Source of the DNA: Stenotrophomonas aracearum
GTDB taxonomy: Bacteria; Pseudomonadota; Gammaproteobacteria; Xanthomonadales; Xanthomonadaceae
DNA length: 64,000 nt
Direction of reading: 5' to 3'
NCBI RefSeq assembly: GCF_031834615.1
Contig: NZ_CP115543.1
Coordinates: 2,739,001-2,803,000, forward strand
Both the position numbers and the translations under genes were made by a program. A model generated the notes under the pieces. That model ran no database searches and had not been told where the DNA came from. It worked only from the letters and a program-made list of their open reading frames with translations. Shown piece after piece: positions 55,286 through 63,908 of this stretch (within the stretch, counting starts at the first letter, position 1; every line of letters starts with the position of its first letter).

Positions 55286-56170
55286 ATGTCCATGACTGCC
55301 TACCGAGGGCGTTTCGCCCCCTCCCCCACCGGCCCCCTCCACGCCGGCTCTTTGCTGGCCGCCTTCGGCAGCTGGCTGCTCGCCCGCCATGCCGGCGGCC
55401 GCTGGGCCGTCCGCATTGAAGACATCGATCCACCCCGCACCGTCCCCGGCGCCATCGACCAGCAACTGACTGCACTTGCCGCGTTCGGGCTGGCCAGCGA
55501 CGACCCCATCGTCCACCAGAGCCAGCGTGATGCCCTGTACCAGGCCGCCCTGGACCGGCTGCTGGCCGAGGACAAGGCCTTCCCCTGTCACTGCAGCCGC
55601 ACCGACCTGGCCGACCAGCACGGCATCCACCATTACTGCGTTGGACGTACGGAGCGGGCCCGACCGGCCATCCGCCTGCGCGTCCCGCCCGGCAGCCTCA
55701 TCACCTTCCAGGACGGCCTGCGCGGCCCGATCCAGCAGGACGTGCATGCCGAGGTCGGCGACTTCGTCCTGCGCCGCGCCGACGGTTACTGGGCCTACCA
55801 GCTCGCCGTCGTCGTCGACGACGCCGACCAGCGCATTACCGACGTCGTGCGCGGCGCAGACCTGCTCGACTCCACCGCCCGCCAGATCCTGCTCCAGCAG
55901 GCCCTCGGCCTGCCCACCCCGCACTACCTGCACCTGCCCCTGCTGCTCGAGCCCGACGGCCACAAGCTGTCCAAATCCGACGCCGCCCGCCCGGTCGACC
56001 CGCACGCCCCGGTGCCCGCCCTCCAGCAGGCCTGGGCACAGCTCGGCCAGGACACCGCCGTGCTGGCCCAGGTTTCCGACGTCCCCGCGCTGCTCGACCG
56101 GGCCCGCGCCGGCTTCGATCCCGCGCGTTTGCCACCGGGCGACATCCGACTCGCCGCAGACCCGGCCTGA
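55286..56170 (+). CDS. gluQ: GluQ, glutamyl-Q tRNA(Asp) synthetase
   Basis: A GluRS paralogue lacking the anticodon-binding domain (294 residues). It attaches glutamate to queuosine in tRNA-Asp. [17 protein letters not shown] has the HIGH-type site, CHCSRTDL with Cys and HHYCVG supply zinc ligands, and HKLSKSDAA is the KMSKS-type loop. ATG 55286 or 55292 could start it. The gene stands 93 bp from htpX on the other strand and 67 bp before phaB. Confidence 0.94.
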   Translation: MSMTAYRGRFAPSPTGPLHAGSLLAAFGSWLLARHAGGRWAVRIEDIDPPRTVPGAIDQQLTALAAFGLASDDPIVHQSQRDALYQAALDRLLAEDKAFPCHCSRTDLADQHGIHHYCVGRTERARPAIRLRVPPGSLITFQDGLRGPIQQDVHAEVGDFVLRRADGYWAYQLAVVVDDADQRITDVVRGADLLDSTARQILLQQALGLPTPHYLHLPLLLEPDGHKLSKSDAARPVDPHAPVPALQQAWAQLGQDTAVLAQVSDVPALLDRARAGFDPARLPPGDIRLAADPA

Positions 56171-56237
56171 GCCGCCCCTTTTTCGCCGTGATGTTGCAGA
56201 ATCGCTTTCCCCCCTGCTGGTCCCGGAGTAGCTGCTC

Positions 56238-56978
56238 ATGACATCTCGCGTCGCACTGGTCACCGGTGGTACCGGCGGTATCGGTTCCGCCATCTGCCAA
56301 CGTCTGGCCGACCAGGGCCATCGGGTTGCCACCAACTACCGCGACGAAGCCAAGGCCCTGGCCTGGCGCGACCGCATGCTGGCGCAGGGTCATGACGTCG
56401 CCATCTTCCCCGGCGACGTCTCCGAGCCCGAATCGGCCGAACAGCTCGTACGCGCCGTCGAAGCCGCGCTCGGCCCGGTCGAGATCCTGGTCAACAACGC
56501 CGGCATCACCCGTGACACCACCTTCCACCGCATGCGCGCCGACCAGTGGCATGACGTGATCAACACCAACCTCAACTCGGTGTTCAACGTCACCCGCCCG
56601 GTCATCGAAGGCATGCGCCGCCGCGGCTGGGGCCGCGTGATCCAGATCAGCTCCATCAACGGCCTCAAGGGCCAGTACGGCCAGGCCAACTACGCCGCCG
56701 CCAAGGCCGGCATGCACGGCTTCACCATCTCGCTGGCACGCGAGAATGCCGGCTTCGGCATCACCGTCAACACCATCTCCCCCGGCTACGTCGCCACCGA
56801 CATGGTCATGGCCGTGCCCGACGAAGTCCGCGCCAAGATCATCGCCGACATCCCCACCGGCCGCCTCGGCAAGCCCGAGGAAATCGCGTACGCAGTCGCT
56901 TTCCTGGTCGCCGAAGAAGCCGCCTGGATCACCGGTTCGAATCTCGACATCAACGGCGGCCACCATATGGGTTGGTAA
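56238..56978 (+). CDS. phaB: Acetoacetyl-CoA reductase (PhaB-type SDR)
   Basis: An NADPH-dependent SDR (246 residues) reducing acetoacetyl-CoA to (R)-3-hydroxybutyryl-CoA. VTGGTGGIGSAIC, NNAGITRD, ISSINGLKGQYGQANYAAAK (Ser, Tyr, Lys catalytic) and the C-terminal INGGHHMGW are as in PhbB; the ending separates it from FabG. phaR follows but no phaC synthase is within the window, so its role may extend beyond polymer storage. GGAG precedes ATG 56238. The stop codon is inside a 15 bp perfect hairpin. Confidence 0.9.
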   Translation: MTSRVALVTGGTGGIGSAICQRLADQGHRVATNYRDEAKALAWRDRMLAQGHDVAIFPGDVSEPESAEQLVRAVEAALGPVEILVNNAGITRDTTFHRMRADQWHDVINTNLNSVFNVTRPVIEGMRRRGWGRVIQISSINGLKGQYGQANYAAAKAGMHGFTISLARENAGFGITVNTISPGYVATDMVMAVPDEVRAKIIADIPTGRLGKPEEIAYAVAFLVAEEAAWITGSNLDINGGHHMGW

Positions 56979-57002
56979 CGGTTACATAACCGTTACCAAC
57001 CC
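56969..57002. terminator. 15 bp perfect hairpin covering the phaB stop codon
   Basis: GGGTTGGTAACGGTT (56969-56983) pairs perfectly with AACCGTTACCAACCC (56988-57002), loop ACAT. The TAA stop (56976-56978) lies in the 5' arm. No T run follows, so it may protect the mRNA 3' end rather than terminate. Confidence 0.65.
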
Positions 57003-57016
57003 ATTATCGCGAGGAG

Positions 57017-57037
57017 CCGGCCAGCGGCCGGCACTAC
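57017..57037 (-). repeat. SMAG-type palindrome between phaB and phaR
   Basis: CCGGCCAGCGGCCGGCACTAC; GTAG head on the minus strand. The rest of 57038-57160 contains a short hairpin GCCCCCTTTTTG...AAAGGGGGC but no gene. Confidence 0.65.
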
Positions 57038-57175
57038 GGATTCCCCCGATATTTCAATGAAGTAACCCTCCCTCCATCTGGAGGAGAGCCCCCTTTTTGT
57101 TAAAGGGGGCGCGCCGAAGGCGCGGGGATAAGGAAACATGCCGCAGGGGCCCACGTTTTGCGCAGCAAATCGTGG

Positions 57176-57279
57176 GCAGCGCAGCAGGCGTTGCGGGCAC
57201 CAATTGCTGCACCCGATGCTGCGCAGCATGAAGAAATGCGAAATATGACCTAAGGAGGTTGCAACGCCTGCTGCGCTGC
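57176..57279. repeat. Perfect 19 bp inverted repeat in the phaR leader
   Basis: GCAGCGCAGCAGGCGTTGC (57176-57194) and its exact inverse (57261-57279) bracket 66 bases containing TGCTGCGCAGCA and TAAGGAGGTT. The right arm ends 38 bp before phaR. It could be a small inverted-repeat element or a leader structure controlling phaR, whose product is often autoregulatory. Confidence 0.7.
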
Positions 57280-57316
57280 GCCATGCTTCGCGCCTACGCT
57301 TGCGAGTGATTGCTTC

Positions 57317-57841
57317 ATGGCTGCGAACCGCATCATCAAGAAGTATCCCAACCGCCGTCTCTACGACACCGAAATTTCCAGCTACATCACCATCGAGGAT
57401 GTGCGCCAGCTGATCCTGGACGGTGAAGACTTCGAGGTCCGTGACGCCAAGAGCGGCGACGACCTGACCCGTTCCGTCCTGCTGCAGATCATTGCCGACC
57501 AGGAACAGGACGGCGAGCCGATGCTCTCCACCCAGCTGCTCAGCCAGCTGATCCGCTTCTATGGCGACTCCCTGCAGGGCTTCATGGGCAACTACCTGGA
57601 GCGCAGCATGCAGGTGTTCCTGGACCAGCAGCAGCAGTTCCGCCAGCAGATGGGCAACCTGCTCGGCCAGACACCGTGGGCGATGATGAACCAGCTCACC
57701 GAACGCAACCTCGAACTCTGGCAGGATTTCCAGCGCAACATGGGCGGCGGCTTCGGCCCGCGCCCGCCGGGCACCTCCACAGGGACCGGCACCGGCACCG
57801 GCAAGCCCGAGGCCCCGGCCACCGGCAAGACCCGCCGCTGA
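57317..57841 (+). CDS. phaR: PhaR, polyhydroxyalkanoate synthesis repressor
   Basis: A 174-residue transcription repressor of PHA genes. The N-terminal DNA-binding domain RIIKKYPNRRLYDTEISSYI (residues 5-24) and TIEDVRQLILDGEDFEVRD are unmistakable; the PHB-accumulation domain follows with a Gln-rich helix (FLDQQQQFRQQMGNLLG). The tail is a Gly/Thr repeat (GTSTGTGTGTGKP). It stands 338 bp after phaB behind a structured leader. Ribosome site is weak. Confidence 0.94.
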   Translation: MAANRIIKKYPNRRLYDTEISSYITIEDVRQLILDGEDFEVRDAKSGDDLTRSVLLQIIADQEQDGEPMLSTQLLSQLIRFYGDSLQGFMGNYLERSMQVFLDQQQQFRQQMGNLLGQTPWAMMNQLTERNLELWQDFQRNMGGGFGPRPPGTSTGTGTGTGKPEAPATGKTRR

Positions 57842-57857
57842 TCCACGCGCGGCACCA

Positions 57858-57893
57858 TAAAAAAAGGCGCAGCCCCCGGGCCGCGCCTTTTTT
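57858..57893. terminator. Bidirectional terminator between phaR and the TraB-like gene
   Basis: AAAAAAGGCGC and GCGCCTTTTTT flank AGCCCCCGGGCC; A and T runs on both sides fit the convergent genes. Confidence 0.92.
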
Positions 57894-57911
57894 CGTTTCC
57901 GGCTGAAGGGT

Positions 57912-58865
57912 TCAGCGCTTGGTCTTGGGCTTGGCACAGCCGCTGCAGACCCGCTCCACCTGGTAGCCCCGGGCGCGCAGCTTTTCGACCACGCCGTCCT
58001 CGCCCAGCAGGTGCAGCGTGCCCACCACCACCAGCGTGCCGCCCTGCCCGGCCTTGAGCTGCTGCTCCAGCTTGGGCACCCAGGCGTCGTTGCAGTCGGT
58101 GTTGATGCGCTTGTACAACTGCGGATACTCGCCGCGCATCTCCGCAGCCATCGAGGTCCACAGCAGCTTGTCGTCGCCACGACGCCACGCATCATGCAGC
58201 TTGCGGCCTTCCGCGTCGGCCTGGTCGGCCTGGTCCAGCGCCTCGGCCACCATCTGCTGCTGTTCCTGCAGCGACATGCCCGACAGCACCGCCACCTGGG
58301 TGTCGATGTCTTCCAGTCCACTGGTCGGCTTGCCGGCGTCCGCGGCGCGGGCCATGAAATGGCGGTCCAGGCCCAGTTCCGGGTCCAGCCCCATCTTGGT
58401 GAACTGCGACAGCGTGATGGTCAAGCCCACGAACCACGGCTTCATGCCCTGCAGCTGGGCCAGCGGCAGTTTGTTGTCGGCCGCGTACTTCTGCAGCTTG
58501 GTCCAGGTTGCCGCGTCCAGGTCGCGCTTCAGCTCGCTGCCATCGGTACGCATCGCCGCCTGCAGCATCTTGCGGGTCAGGTCCGGCGACTGCATGTCCT
58601 GCGGCGAGAGCTCGAACACCACCCGCTTCGACGCCGCGAAGGCCTGGTCCACGTCGGCCGCCAGCGGATAGTCCTCGGCGCGCAGCAGGTGGAATGAACC
58701 CAGCAGGTACAGGCGGCTGTCGCCTGGCCCGGTCACCTTCCACAGCAGCGGCACCGGCGCGGTCGACGCGGCCGGGGGCGTGGCAGGCTCGGCACTGGCC
58801 GCAGTGCCCAGCAGCAGGCCGGTGGCAAGCAGCAGCGGCGCCGCCAGTCGCTTCAACATCATCAT
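57912..58865 (-). CDS. TraB/GumN family protein (secreted)
   Basis: A 317-residue periplasmic protein with a signal peptide (LAAPLLLATGLLLGTAASA). Family motifs: LYLLGSFHLLRAEDYPL with the G-x-x-H pattern near residue 55 and VVVGTLHLLGEDGVVEKLRARGY near the end, which are the paired TraB/GumN (TIKI-like) active-site segments with His. It ends with a short Cys pair (CSGC). Related proteins are putative metalloproteases; the GumN name comes from a xanthan gum cluster, but no gum genes are here. GGAGGGG precedes the three ATG codons at 58865. It follows the DUF1684 gene by two bases. Confidence 0.85.
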   Translation of the reverse strand: MMMLKRLAAPLLLATGLLLGTAASAEPATPPAASTAPVPLLWKVTGPGDSRLYLLGSFHLLRAEDYPLAADVDQAFAASKRVVFELSPQDMQSPDLTRKMLQAAMRTDGSELKRDLDAATWTKLQKYAADNKLPLAQLQGMKPWFVGLTITLSQFTKMGLDPELGLDRHFMARAADAGKPTSGLEDIDTQVAVLSGMSLQEQQQMVAEALDQADQADAEGRKLHDAWRRGDDKLLWTSMAAEMRGEYPQLYKRINTDCNDAWVPKLEQQLKAGQGGTLVVVGTLHLLGEDGVVEKLRARGYQVERVCSGCAKPKTKR

Positions 58866-58867
58866 GG

Positions 58868-59803
58868 TCAAGCCCCTCCCTGGGGCGGGTGATAGGCCTT
58901 TTCGCCCGCCTCGACCGGCAGGTCCAGGCGGTTTTCCGGCGGCGTCAGCGGGCACGTGGCGAACGGCGTGAACGCACATGGCGGGTTGTAGGCATGGTTG
59001 AAATCGATCACCAGGTTGCCGCTGGCGTCCGGCGGCGGCAGGTCCAGGTAGCGCCCGGCCGGATAGCTGCCGTGGCCGCTGGTGCGGTCGCCGAAGATCA
59101 CGAACAGCTCGCGGCCCGGCTCGCCCAGCGCTTCCAGCCGCCAGGTCTTTCCGTCGCGCTCGAACTCCAGCGCACCCGCGTTGGGCATGTCGGTGGTGAG
59201 CCCGGTGATATCCACGATCGGCAGGGTCTTGCCCACCGGGTGCGGCACGAAGCGCGCCTTGACCCGCCAGTCCGGACCGCCCGGCCAGTAGTCCAGGCCG
59301 GTGAAGCCGCTGCGCGAGTACGCATCGGCGTGCTTCACGCGCAGCGCGAAGCGCTCGCCGCGATGGATCAGGCTGAGCTGGCCCTTGCCGTCGTCGAAGG
59401 CGATCTTCGTAGGCGCAGCGTCGCGGTCGCTGTAGAAGCGGATGCGACCGGTCAACGGCTTGCCGTCCACGCTCAGCGCCACGCCACGCTCAGGCGTAAA
59501 GGTGACCGTGTCGCCATTGCGCGCCACCATGCCCAGCTTGGCCGGACCCACCGCCAGGCGGATGCCGCTGCCGGGGCCGCTGCCGATGTAATGCGCCTTG
59601 TGTTCCAGCCAATGCAGGCCCACCAGGCTGGTCCAGCCATCGGGCGCGTGCAGTTCGTTGTAGCGCTGCAGGCGCCATTGCTGCTGTTCGGCCGCGAACG
59701 CCGGATCCACCGCCGCCTTGACCGGCGCAGCCTCCTTGTCGCCGCAGCCTGCCAGGCCCAGCGCCAGCAGTGCCGCGCCAAGTCCCCATCCCCAGATACG
59801 CAT
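58868..59803 (-). CDS. DUF1684 lipoprotein
   Basis: A 311-residue lipoprotein: lipobox LAGC after GLGAALLALG. The mature part shows DGWTSLVGLHWLEHKAHYIG, NGDTVTFTPERGVAL, ADAYSRSGFTGLDYW and DFNHAYNPPCAFTPFATCPL, typical of DUF1684. That domain is widespread in bacteria with no established function; a His and two Cys near the C-terminus are conserved in the family. It lies between mutL (11 bp away) and the TraB-like gene, in one transcript. Confidence 0.82.
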   Translation of the reverse strand: MRIWGWGLGAALLALGLAGCGDKEAAPVKAAVDPAFAAEQQQWRLQRYNELHAPDGWTSLVGLHWLEHKAHYIGSGPGSGIRLAVGPAKLGMVARNGDTVTFTPERGVALSVDGKPLTGRIRFYSDRDAAPTKIAFDDGKGQLSLIHRGERFALRVKHADAYSRSGFTGLDYWPGGPDWRVKARFVPHPVGKTLPIVDITGLTTDMPNAGALEFERDGKTWRLEALGEPGRELFVIFGDRTSGHGSYPAGRYLDLPPPDASGNLVIDFNHAYNPPCAFTPFATCPLTPPENRLDLPVEAGEKAYHPPQGGA

Positions 59804-59814
59804 CGTGCTCCCCT

Positions 59815-61680
59815 TCAACGTCCGCGCAGGAACCAGCGGTCGATTTCCGCCAGTGAAAAACGGGCCCAGGTTGGCCGGCCGTGGTTGCATTGGCCGGACC
59901 GTTCGGTAATTTCCATGTCGCGCAGCAGCGCGTTCATTTCCGGCAGGGTCAGCCGCCGGTTGGCGCGCACCGCACCGTGGCAGGCCATGGTCGACAGCAG
60001 TTCGTCGCGTGCACTGGCAATGCGCCGGCTCTGGCCGTGTTCGCGCAGGTCGGTGAGCACATCGCGCAGCAGGCCTTCCGGTTCGGCATTGGCCAGCAGC
60101 GCGGGAATGCTGCGCACATGCAGCGAGCCAGGACCGGAGCGGGTGATTTCAAAGCCCAGCGCGGTCAGCGTTTCGGCTTCGCGCTCGGCGGTGTCGGCAT
60201 CGCGCTCGCCCACCGCCAGGGTGATCGGCACCAGCAGCGGTTGCGCGTGCAGGCCGGTGGCGTCGTGCGCGGTCTTCAGCCGCTCGTAGCCGATGCGTTC
60301 GTGCGCGGCATGCATGTCCACCACGATCAGGCCTTCGGCGTTCTCGGCCAGGATGTAGATGCCGTGCAGCTGCGCCACCGCGTAGCCCAGCGGCGGTACG
60401 CCGCTGTCGGCCGCGGTCACCGGCAACCCCTGCTCGCTCGGCATCGGCGGCAGGCTGCTGTCGTCGCTGCCGGGCGGCCGCGCGTACAGCGCCGCATATG
60501 CGGACGGCGCATCGGCCACGCGCAGGCCCAGCGGCGACTGCTGCGGGCGCCAGGCCTGGCTGCCCATGCCGCCACCGCCGCCGCCGCCGCCAGCGAGCGC
60601 GTAGCCGTTGCCGGGGGGCGCGGTGGCGTACATCGCAGCGGCGGCTTCAGCCACGCCTTCGGCGCTCGCGCCCACGGCGGTCATGCCGGCGCGGGTTTCG
60701 GCCAGCGCTTCCTTGAGCGTGCGGTAGACGAAGTCGTGGATCAGGCGCGAATCGCGGAAGCGCACTTCATGCTTGGCCGGGTGCACGTTGACGTCGACCC
60801 GGGTGGGATCGAGTTCCAGGAACAGCACGTAGGCCGGCTGGCGGCCATGGAACAGCACGTCGCCATAGGCCATCTTCACTGCATGGGCGACGCTGCGGTC
60901 GCGCACCGAACGGCCGTTGACGTACAGGTACTGCTGGTCGGTACTGGCGCGCGAATAATGCGGCTGCGCGATCCAGCCATGCAGGCGCAGGCCGGCCCCG
61001 CTGTGGTCCACGCGCATGGCCTGGGTGGCGAAATCCTCGCCGAGGGTTTCGCCCAGGCGCGCATCCGAATACAGATCGCCGGGCTTGTAGCGGCGCGAGG
61101 GCTTGCCGTTGTGCGACACGCGCAGTTCCACATCCGGGCGCGCCAGTGCCAGCGAGCGGAGCCATTCTTCGATGTGGCCCAGCTCGGTACGTTCGGCGCG
61201 CAGGAACTTGCGGCGCGCGGGCACGTTGTAGAACAGCTCGCGCACTTCCACGGTCGTGCCCGGCGCATGCGCACGCGGGGTCACCTCGCCCAGCTTGCCG
61301 CCCTCGATCTGCAGCGCCGAGCCATGCTCGTCGCTGCGCCGGCGCGAGGCCAGGGTGAACCGGCTCACCGAGGCGATCGACGGCAGCGCTTCGCCGCGGA
61401 ACCCGAGCGTGGCCACGGCTTCAAGGTCATCCAGGCTGGCGATCTTGCTGGTGGCATGCCGGGACACCGCCAACGGCAGTTCCTCCGGCGCAATGCCGCC
61501 GCCATCGTCGCGGATACGGATCAACCGCACCCCGCCCTCTTCCAGGTCGATATCAACCCGGCTGGCGCCGGCATCCAGCGCGTTTTCCACCAGTTCCTTG
61601 ACCACCGAAGCAGGTCGTTCGACGACTTCGCCGGCAGCGATCTGGTTGATGAGGATTTCGGGGAGTTGGCGGATGCTCAT
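59815..61680 (-). CDS. mutL: MutL, DNA mismatch repair protein with endonuclease motif
   Basis: A 621-residue GHKL ATPase that links MutS to strand cutting. N-terminal ATPase: [38 protein letters not shown] Gly/Pro-rich linker (GGGGGGG near 368) precedes the C-terminal domain, which contains [12 protein letters not shown], matching the D-x-H-A-x2-E-x4-E endonuclease motif of MutL proteins from bacteria lacking MutH. Enteric MutL lacks this motif, so methyl-independent nicking is likely here. The next genes downstream are DUF1684 and TraB-like. Confidence 0.96.
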   Translation of the reverse strand: MSIRQLPEILINQIAAGEVVERPASVVKELVENALDAGASRVDIDLEEGGVRLIRIRDDGGGIAPEELPLAVSRHATSKIASLDDLEAVATLGFRGEALPSIASVSRFTLASRRRSDEHGSALQIEGGKLGEVTPRAHAPGTTVEVRELFYNVPARRKFLRAERTELGHIEEWLRSLALARPDVELRVSHNGKPSRRYKPGDLYSDARLGETLGEDFATQAMRVDHSGAGLRLHGWIAQPHYSRASTDQQYLYVNGRSVRDRSVAHAVKMAYGDVLFHGRQPAYVLFLELDPTRVDVNVHPAKHEVRFRDSRLIHDFVYRTLKEALAETRAGMTAVGASAEGVAEAAAAMYATAPPGNGYALAGGGGGGGGMGSQAWRPQQSPLGLRVADAPSAYAALYARPPGSDDSSLPPMPSEQGLPVTAADSGVPPLGYAVAQLHGIYILAENAEGLIVVDMHAAHERIGYERLKTAHDATGLHAQPLLVPITLAVGERDADTAEREAETLTALGFEITRSGPGSLHVRSIPALLANAEPEGLLRDVLTDLREHGQSRRIASARDELLSTMACHGAVRANRRLTLPEMNALLRDMEITERSGQCNHGRPTWARFSLAEIDRWFLRGR

Positions 61681-61747
61681 GTGTAGATGATAGCGAAATG
61701 CGGCGGCCCGCTATCCGCTGAGAGCAGCGTTTCAGTTCATCCGTGCT

Positions 61748-61863
61748 GGGGCGGCCGCCGGGCAGCCCCGCTCCGGGACACGCCGCAAGTACGTCCATGT
61801 AGGCTGCTAGAAAACATCCATGTTTTCTAGCGTCCCTCCGGGGGCTACCCGGCGGCCGCCCCC
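61748..61863 (-). repeat. Long-stem double-hairpin element, copy D
   Basis: Reverse-oriented near-copy of B in its outer arms (GGGCGGCCGCCGGGCAGCCC with inverse) and first hairpin (61806-61831, 12 bp stem), but the second palindrome (TACATGGACGTA on the minus strand) resembles copy A. The 61681-62176 gap holds copies D and E, two SMAG repeats and a terminator, and no gene that I can support. Confidence 0.8.
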
Positions 61864-61893
61864 ATACATGGTCGCGAAGCGGTGAGAAAGAGC

Positions 61894-61916
61894 AGCCGGG
61901 CAGAGCCCGGCGCTAC
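61894..61916 (-). repeat. SMAG-type palindrome
   Basis: GCCGGGCAGAGCCCGGCGC followed by TAC; GTAG head on the minus strand, between elements D and E. Confidence 0.7.
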
Positions 61917-61947
61917 GCGTTTCCCTAGGCTTCCTGTGCACTGTCGA

Positions 61948-62052
61948 GGGGCCGGCGGGTGGAGGGTACGGGACCGTGAAGGCACATGGATGTGCCGCCC
62001 GAGCCTAACGGGAGATTTAAGGCGTGTCCCGTACCCCCCGCCCGCCGGCCCC
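61948..62052 (+). repeat. Long-stem double-hairpin element, copy E
   Basis: Outer arms of about 26 bases (GGGGCCGGCGGGTGGAGGGT with inverse), hairpin GGCACAT-GG-ATGTGCC (61981-61996), then GAGCCTAACGGGAGATTTAA and the conserved GGCGTGTCCCG. The stem sequences are unlike copies B-D, yet pairing is kept. It is 84 bp from D in opposite orientation, as for A and B. Confidence 0.75.
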
Positions 62053-62100
62053 ACCCCAGGCAATGTCTCAGCCGAGGGCTGTTCGCCCAAATCCAACAGC

Positions 62101-62123
62101 AGCCGGGCAAAGCCCGGCACCAC
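62101..62123 (-). repeat. SMAG-like palindrome
   Basis: GCCGGGCAAAGCCCGGCACCAC; the head on the minus strand is GTGG, a variant of GTAG. Confidence 0.5.
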
Positions 62124-62149
62124 GCACCCCGTCGAATACCGCACCCAAA

Positions 62150-62175
62150 CAAACAAAAACCCGCTTTCGCGGGTT
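62150..62175 (-). terminator. Rho-independent terminator of amiC
   Basis: On the minus strand AACCCGC-GAAA-GCGGGTT is followed by TTTGTTTG, one base after the amiC stop codon. Confidence 0.9.
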
Positions 62176-62176
62176 C

Positions 62177-63826
62177 TTATTTACTACCCCCGGCAACCGT
62201 GCCGGCGGCGTCTATTTCGGCCTGGGCGCGGGCCGCGTAAAGCGTGCCTGGCGGAGGCTGGCGGCTGAAGAACGTGTGTACGCCATCAAGAACCGCACCC
62301 GCGATCTGGCGCTGGTAGGCCGGGTCCATCAGGCGGCGCTCTTCATCCGGATTCGAAATGAACGCCGTTTCCACCAGCATCGCCGGCATGTCCGACGTGC
62401 GCAGCACCGCGAAGTTCGCGCGCTCGATGTTCGGCTTGTGGTTCTTGCCAATGCGCTTCAACCCACCCAGCACATGCCCCGCCGCATCTTCCGAGGCCTT
62501 CATGTAACCGCTCTGCGCCAGGTCCAGCAGCACGTTGGCCAGCGTGCCCTCCGTCTGCTGCAGGCGCACGCCACCGACCAGATCCGCCGCGTTTTCCTTG
62601 TCCGCCAGCCAGCGCGCACGCTGCGAAGACGCACCCTTCGTCGACAGCACATACACCGACGACCCCGTCGCCGCGCGGTTTTCCGCCGCGTCCGCGTGGA
62701 TCGAAATGAAGATGTCCGCCTTCGCCGAACGCGCCTTCTGCGCACGCATCGGCAGCGGAATGAACACGTCCGTATCGCGGGTCAGGTACGCCTTCAGGCC
62801 CGGCGTCGCATTGACCTGGCGCGCCAGCTCACGTGCCACCGCCAGCGTGATGTCCTTCTCCCGCTTCCCGGTCGGCCCCACCGCTCCCGGATCCTGGCCG
62901 CCATGGCCCGGATCGATCGCCACCACCAGCGGGCGCATGCCCGACTGCATCTTTACCCGCGACGCATCGCTCGGCATCACCGGACGCGGCGGTACCACCG
63001 TCGTCTGCACCGGCGTCGGCGCAGGCTGCGCCGGTGCCACTGCCGCCGTCGGCTGCCCGGCCAGGATCGCCGCCGGCGACGCCGCATTGCTGGCCGCGTT
63101 CGCGGTTCCGGCTGCGGCCACATTGGTCGTAGTTACTGCGGTCGGCGCTGCCGGCGTCGGCACCGCCGTCGCCGCACTCGCACTCGCCTGCTGGCGAACC
63201 GTAGCAGTCAGCAGCGCCGCCGCGCGGGCCGCATCGGCACGCGCCTGCGCCTGCGCCTGCGCGGCTTCCGCCGGCGTCGGCGGCAAGGTACGGGTCGTTT
63301 GGACAACCGGCGCCGGCGTCGGCTGCGCGGCCACCGGCGTAGACGCGGTCTGGGAGGTTGCCGGCGTGGTCGTTCCAGGCGCGGACGCAACCGGCGCACT
63401 CGCTACGGGCGCCTTGGCCACGCTGGCCGGCGCATCGCCCGGCCACTCGATCACCAGCCGCGAATCCTGGCCCTGCTTCACCATCTGCGGCTTGAACGGC
63501 GCCACCGACTCGGCCAGGTCGAATACGACCCGGAACGTGCCCGGCACCGGCTGCCCGGTACGCACCGCCGTGACCACGCCCGTGGGCGCAGGCAGCTTCA
63601 GGTTGCGCACCGCGCTCGAATCCGGGAAATCCACCACCAGCCGGTTCGGACCGGACAGGCTCAGCGTCTTGTAACCGCCGCTGCCGGCCAGCGCGATCTC
63701 CGCGCGGGTGCCGGTCGAACCGGTCTCCAGCGCAACCTGACGGACCTCGCCAGCCCACGACATCGCGCTCGCCAGACAGAGTCCGACGGCGGCAAAGAGG
63801 GCGGTGAGTGGTTTCCCCATTGGCAT
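62177..63826 (-). CDS. amiC: AmiC-type N-acetylmuramoyl-L-alanine amidase
   Basis: A periplasmic zinc amidase (549 residues) that splits septal peptidoglycan. Signal peptide ALFAAVGLCLASAMSWA, an AMIN domain (about 25-135: ALETGSTGTRAEIALAG, FRVVFDLAESVAPFK), a long Ala/Pro/Thr-rich linker (about 140-300), and an Amidase_3 domain: VVAIDPGHGGQDPGA (first His), ISIHADAAENR (second His) and VETAFISNPDEE (catalytic Glu). The linker is longer than in E. coli AmiC. The start could be ATG 63826, ATG 63820 or GTG 63844. It follows tsaE, a common order tsaE-amiC-mutL. Confidence 0.93.
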   Translation of the reverse strand: MPMGKPLTALFAAVGLCLASAMSWAGEVRQVALETGSTGTRAEIALAGSGGYKTLSLSGPNRLVVDFPDSSAVRNLKLPAPTGVVTAVRTGQPVPGTFRVVFDLAESVAPFKPQMVKQGQDSRLVIEWPGDAPASVAKAPVASAPVASAPGTTTPATSQTASTPVAAQPTPAPVVQTTRTLPPTPAEAAQAQAQARADAARAAALLTATVRQQASASAATAVPTPAAPTAVTTTNVAAAGTANAASNAASPAAILAGQPTAAVAPAQPAPTPVQTTVVPPRPVMPSDASRVKMQSGMRPLVVAIDPGHGGQDPGAVGPTGKREKDITLAVARELARQVNATPGLKAYLTRDTDVFIPLPMRAQKARSAKADIFISIHADAAENRAATGSSVYVLSTKGASSQRARWLADKENAADLVGGVRLQQTEGTLANVLLDLAQSGYMKASEDAAGHVLGGLKRIGKNHKPNIERANFAVLRTSDMPAMLVETAFISNPDEERRLMDPAYQRQIAGAVLDGVHTFFSRQPPPGTLYAARAQAEIDAAGTVAGGSK

Positions 63827-63908
63827 GGCTGAGGATTCAATCACCGCGCTGAACGAAATGCAACCGCTTTTTCCTTAATAATCCGTAACCTGGGGGTCTT
63901 TCCTACTG

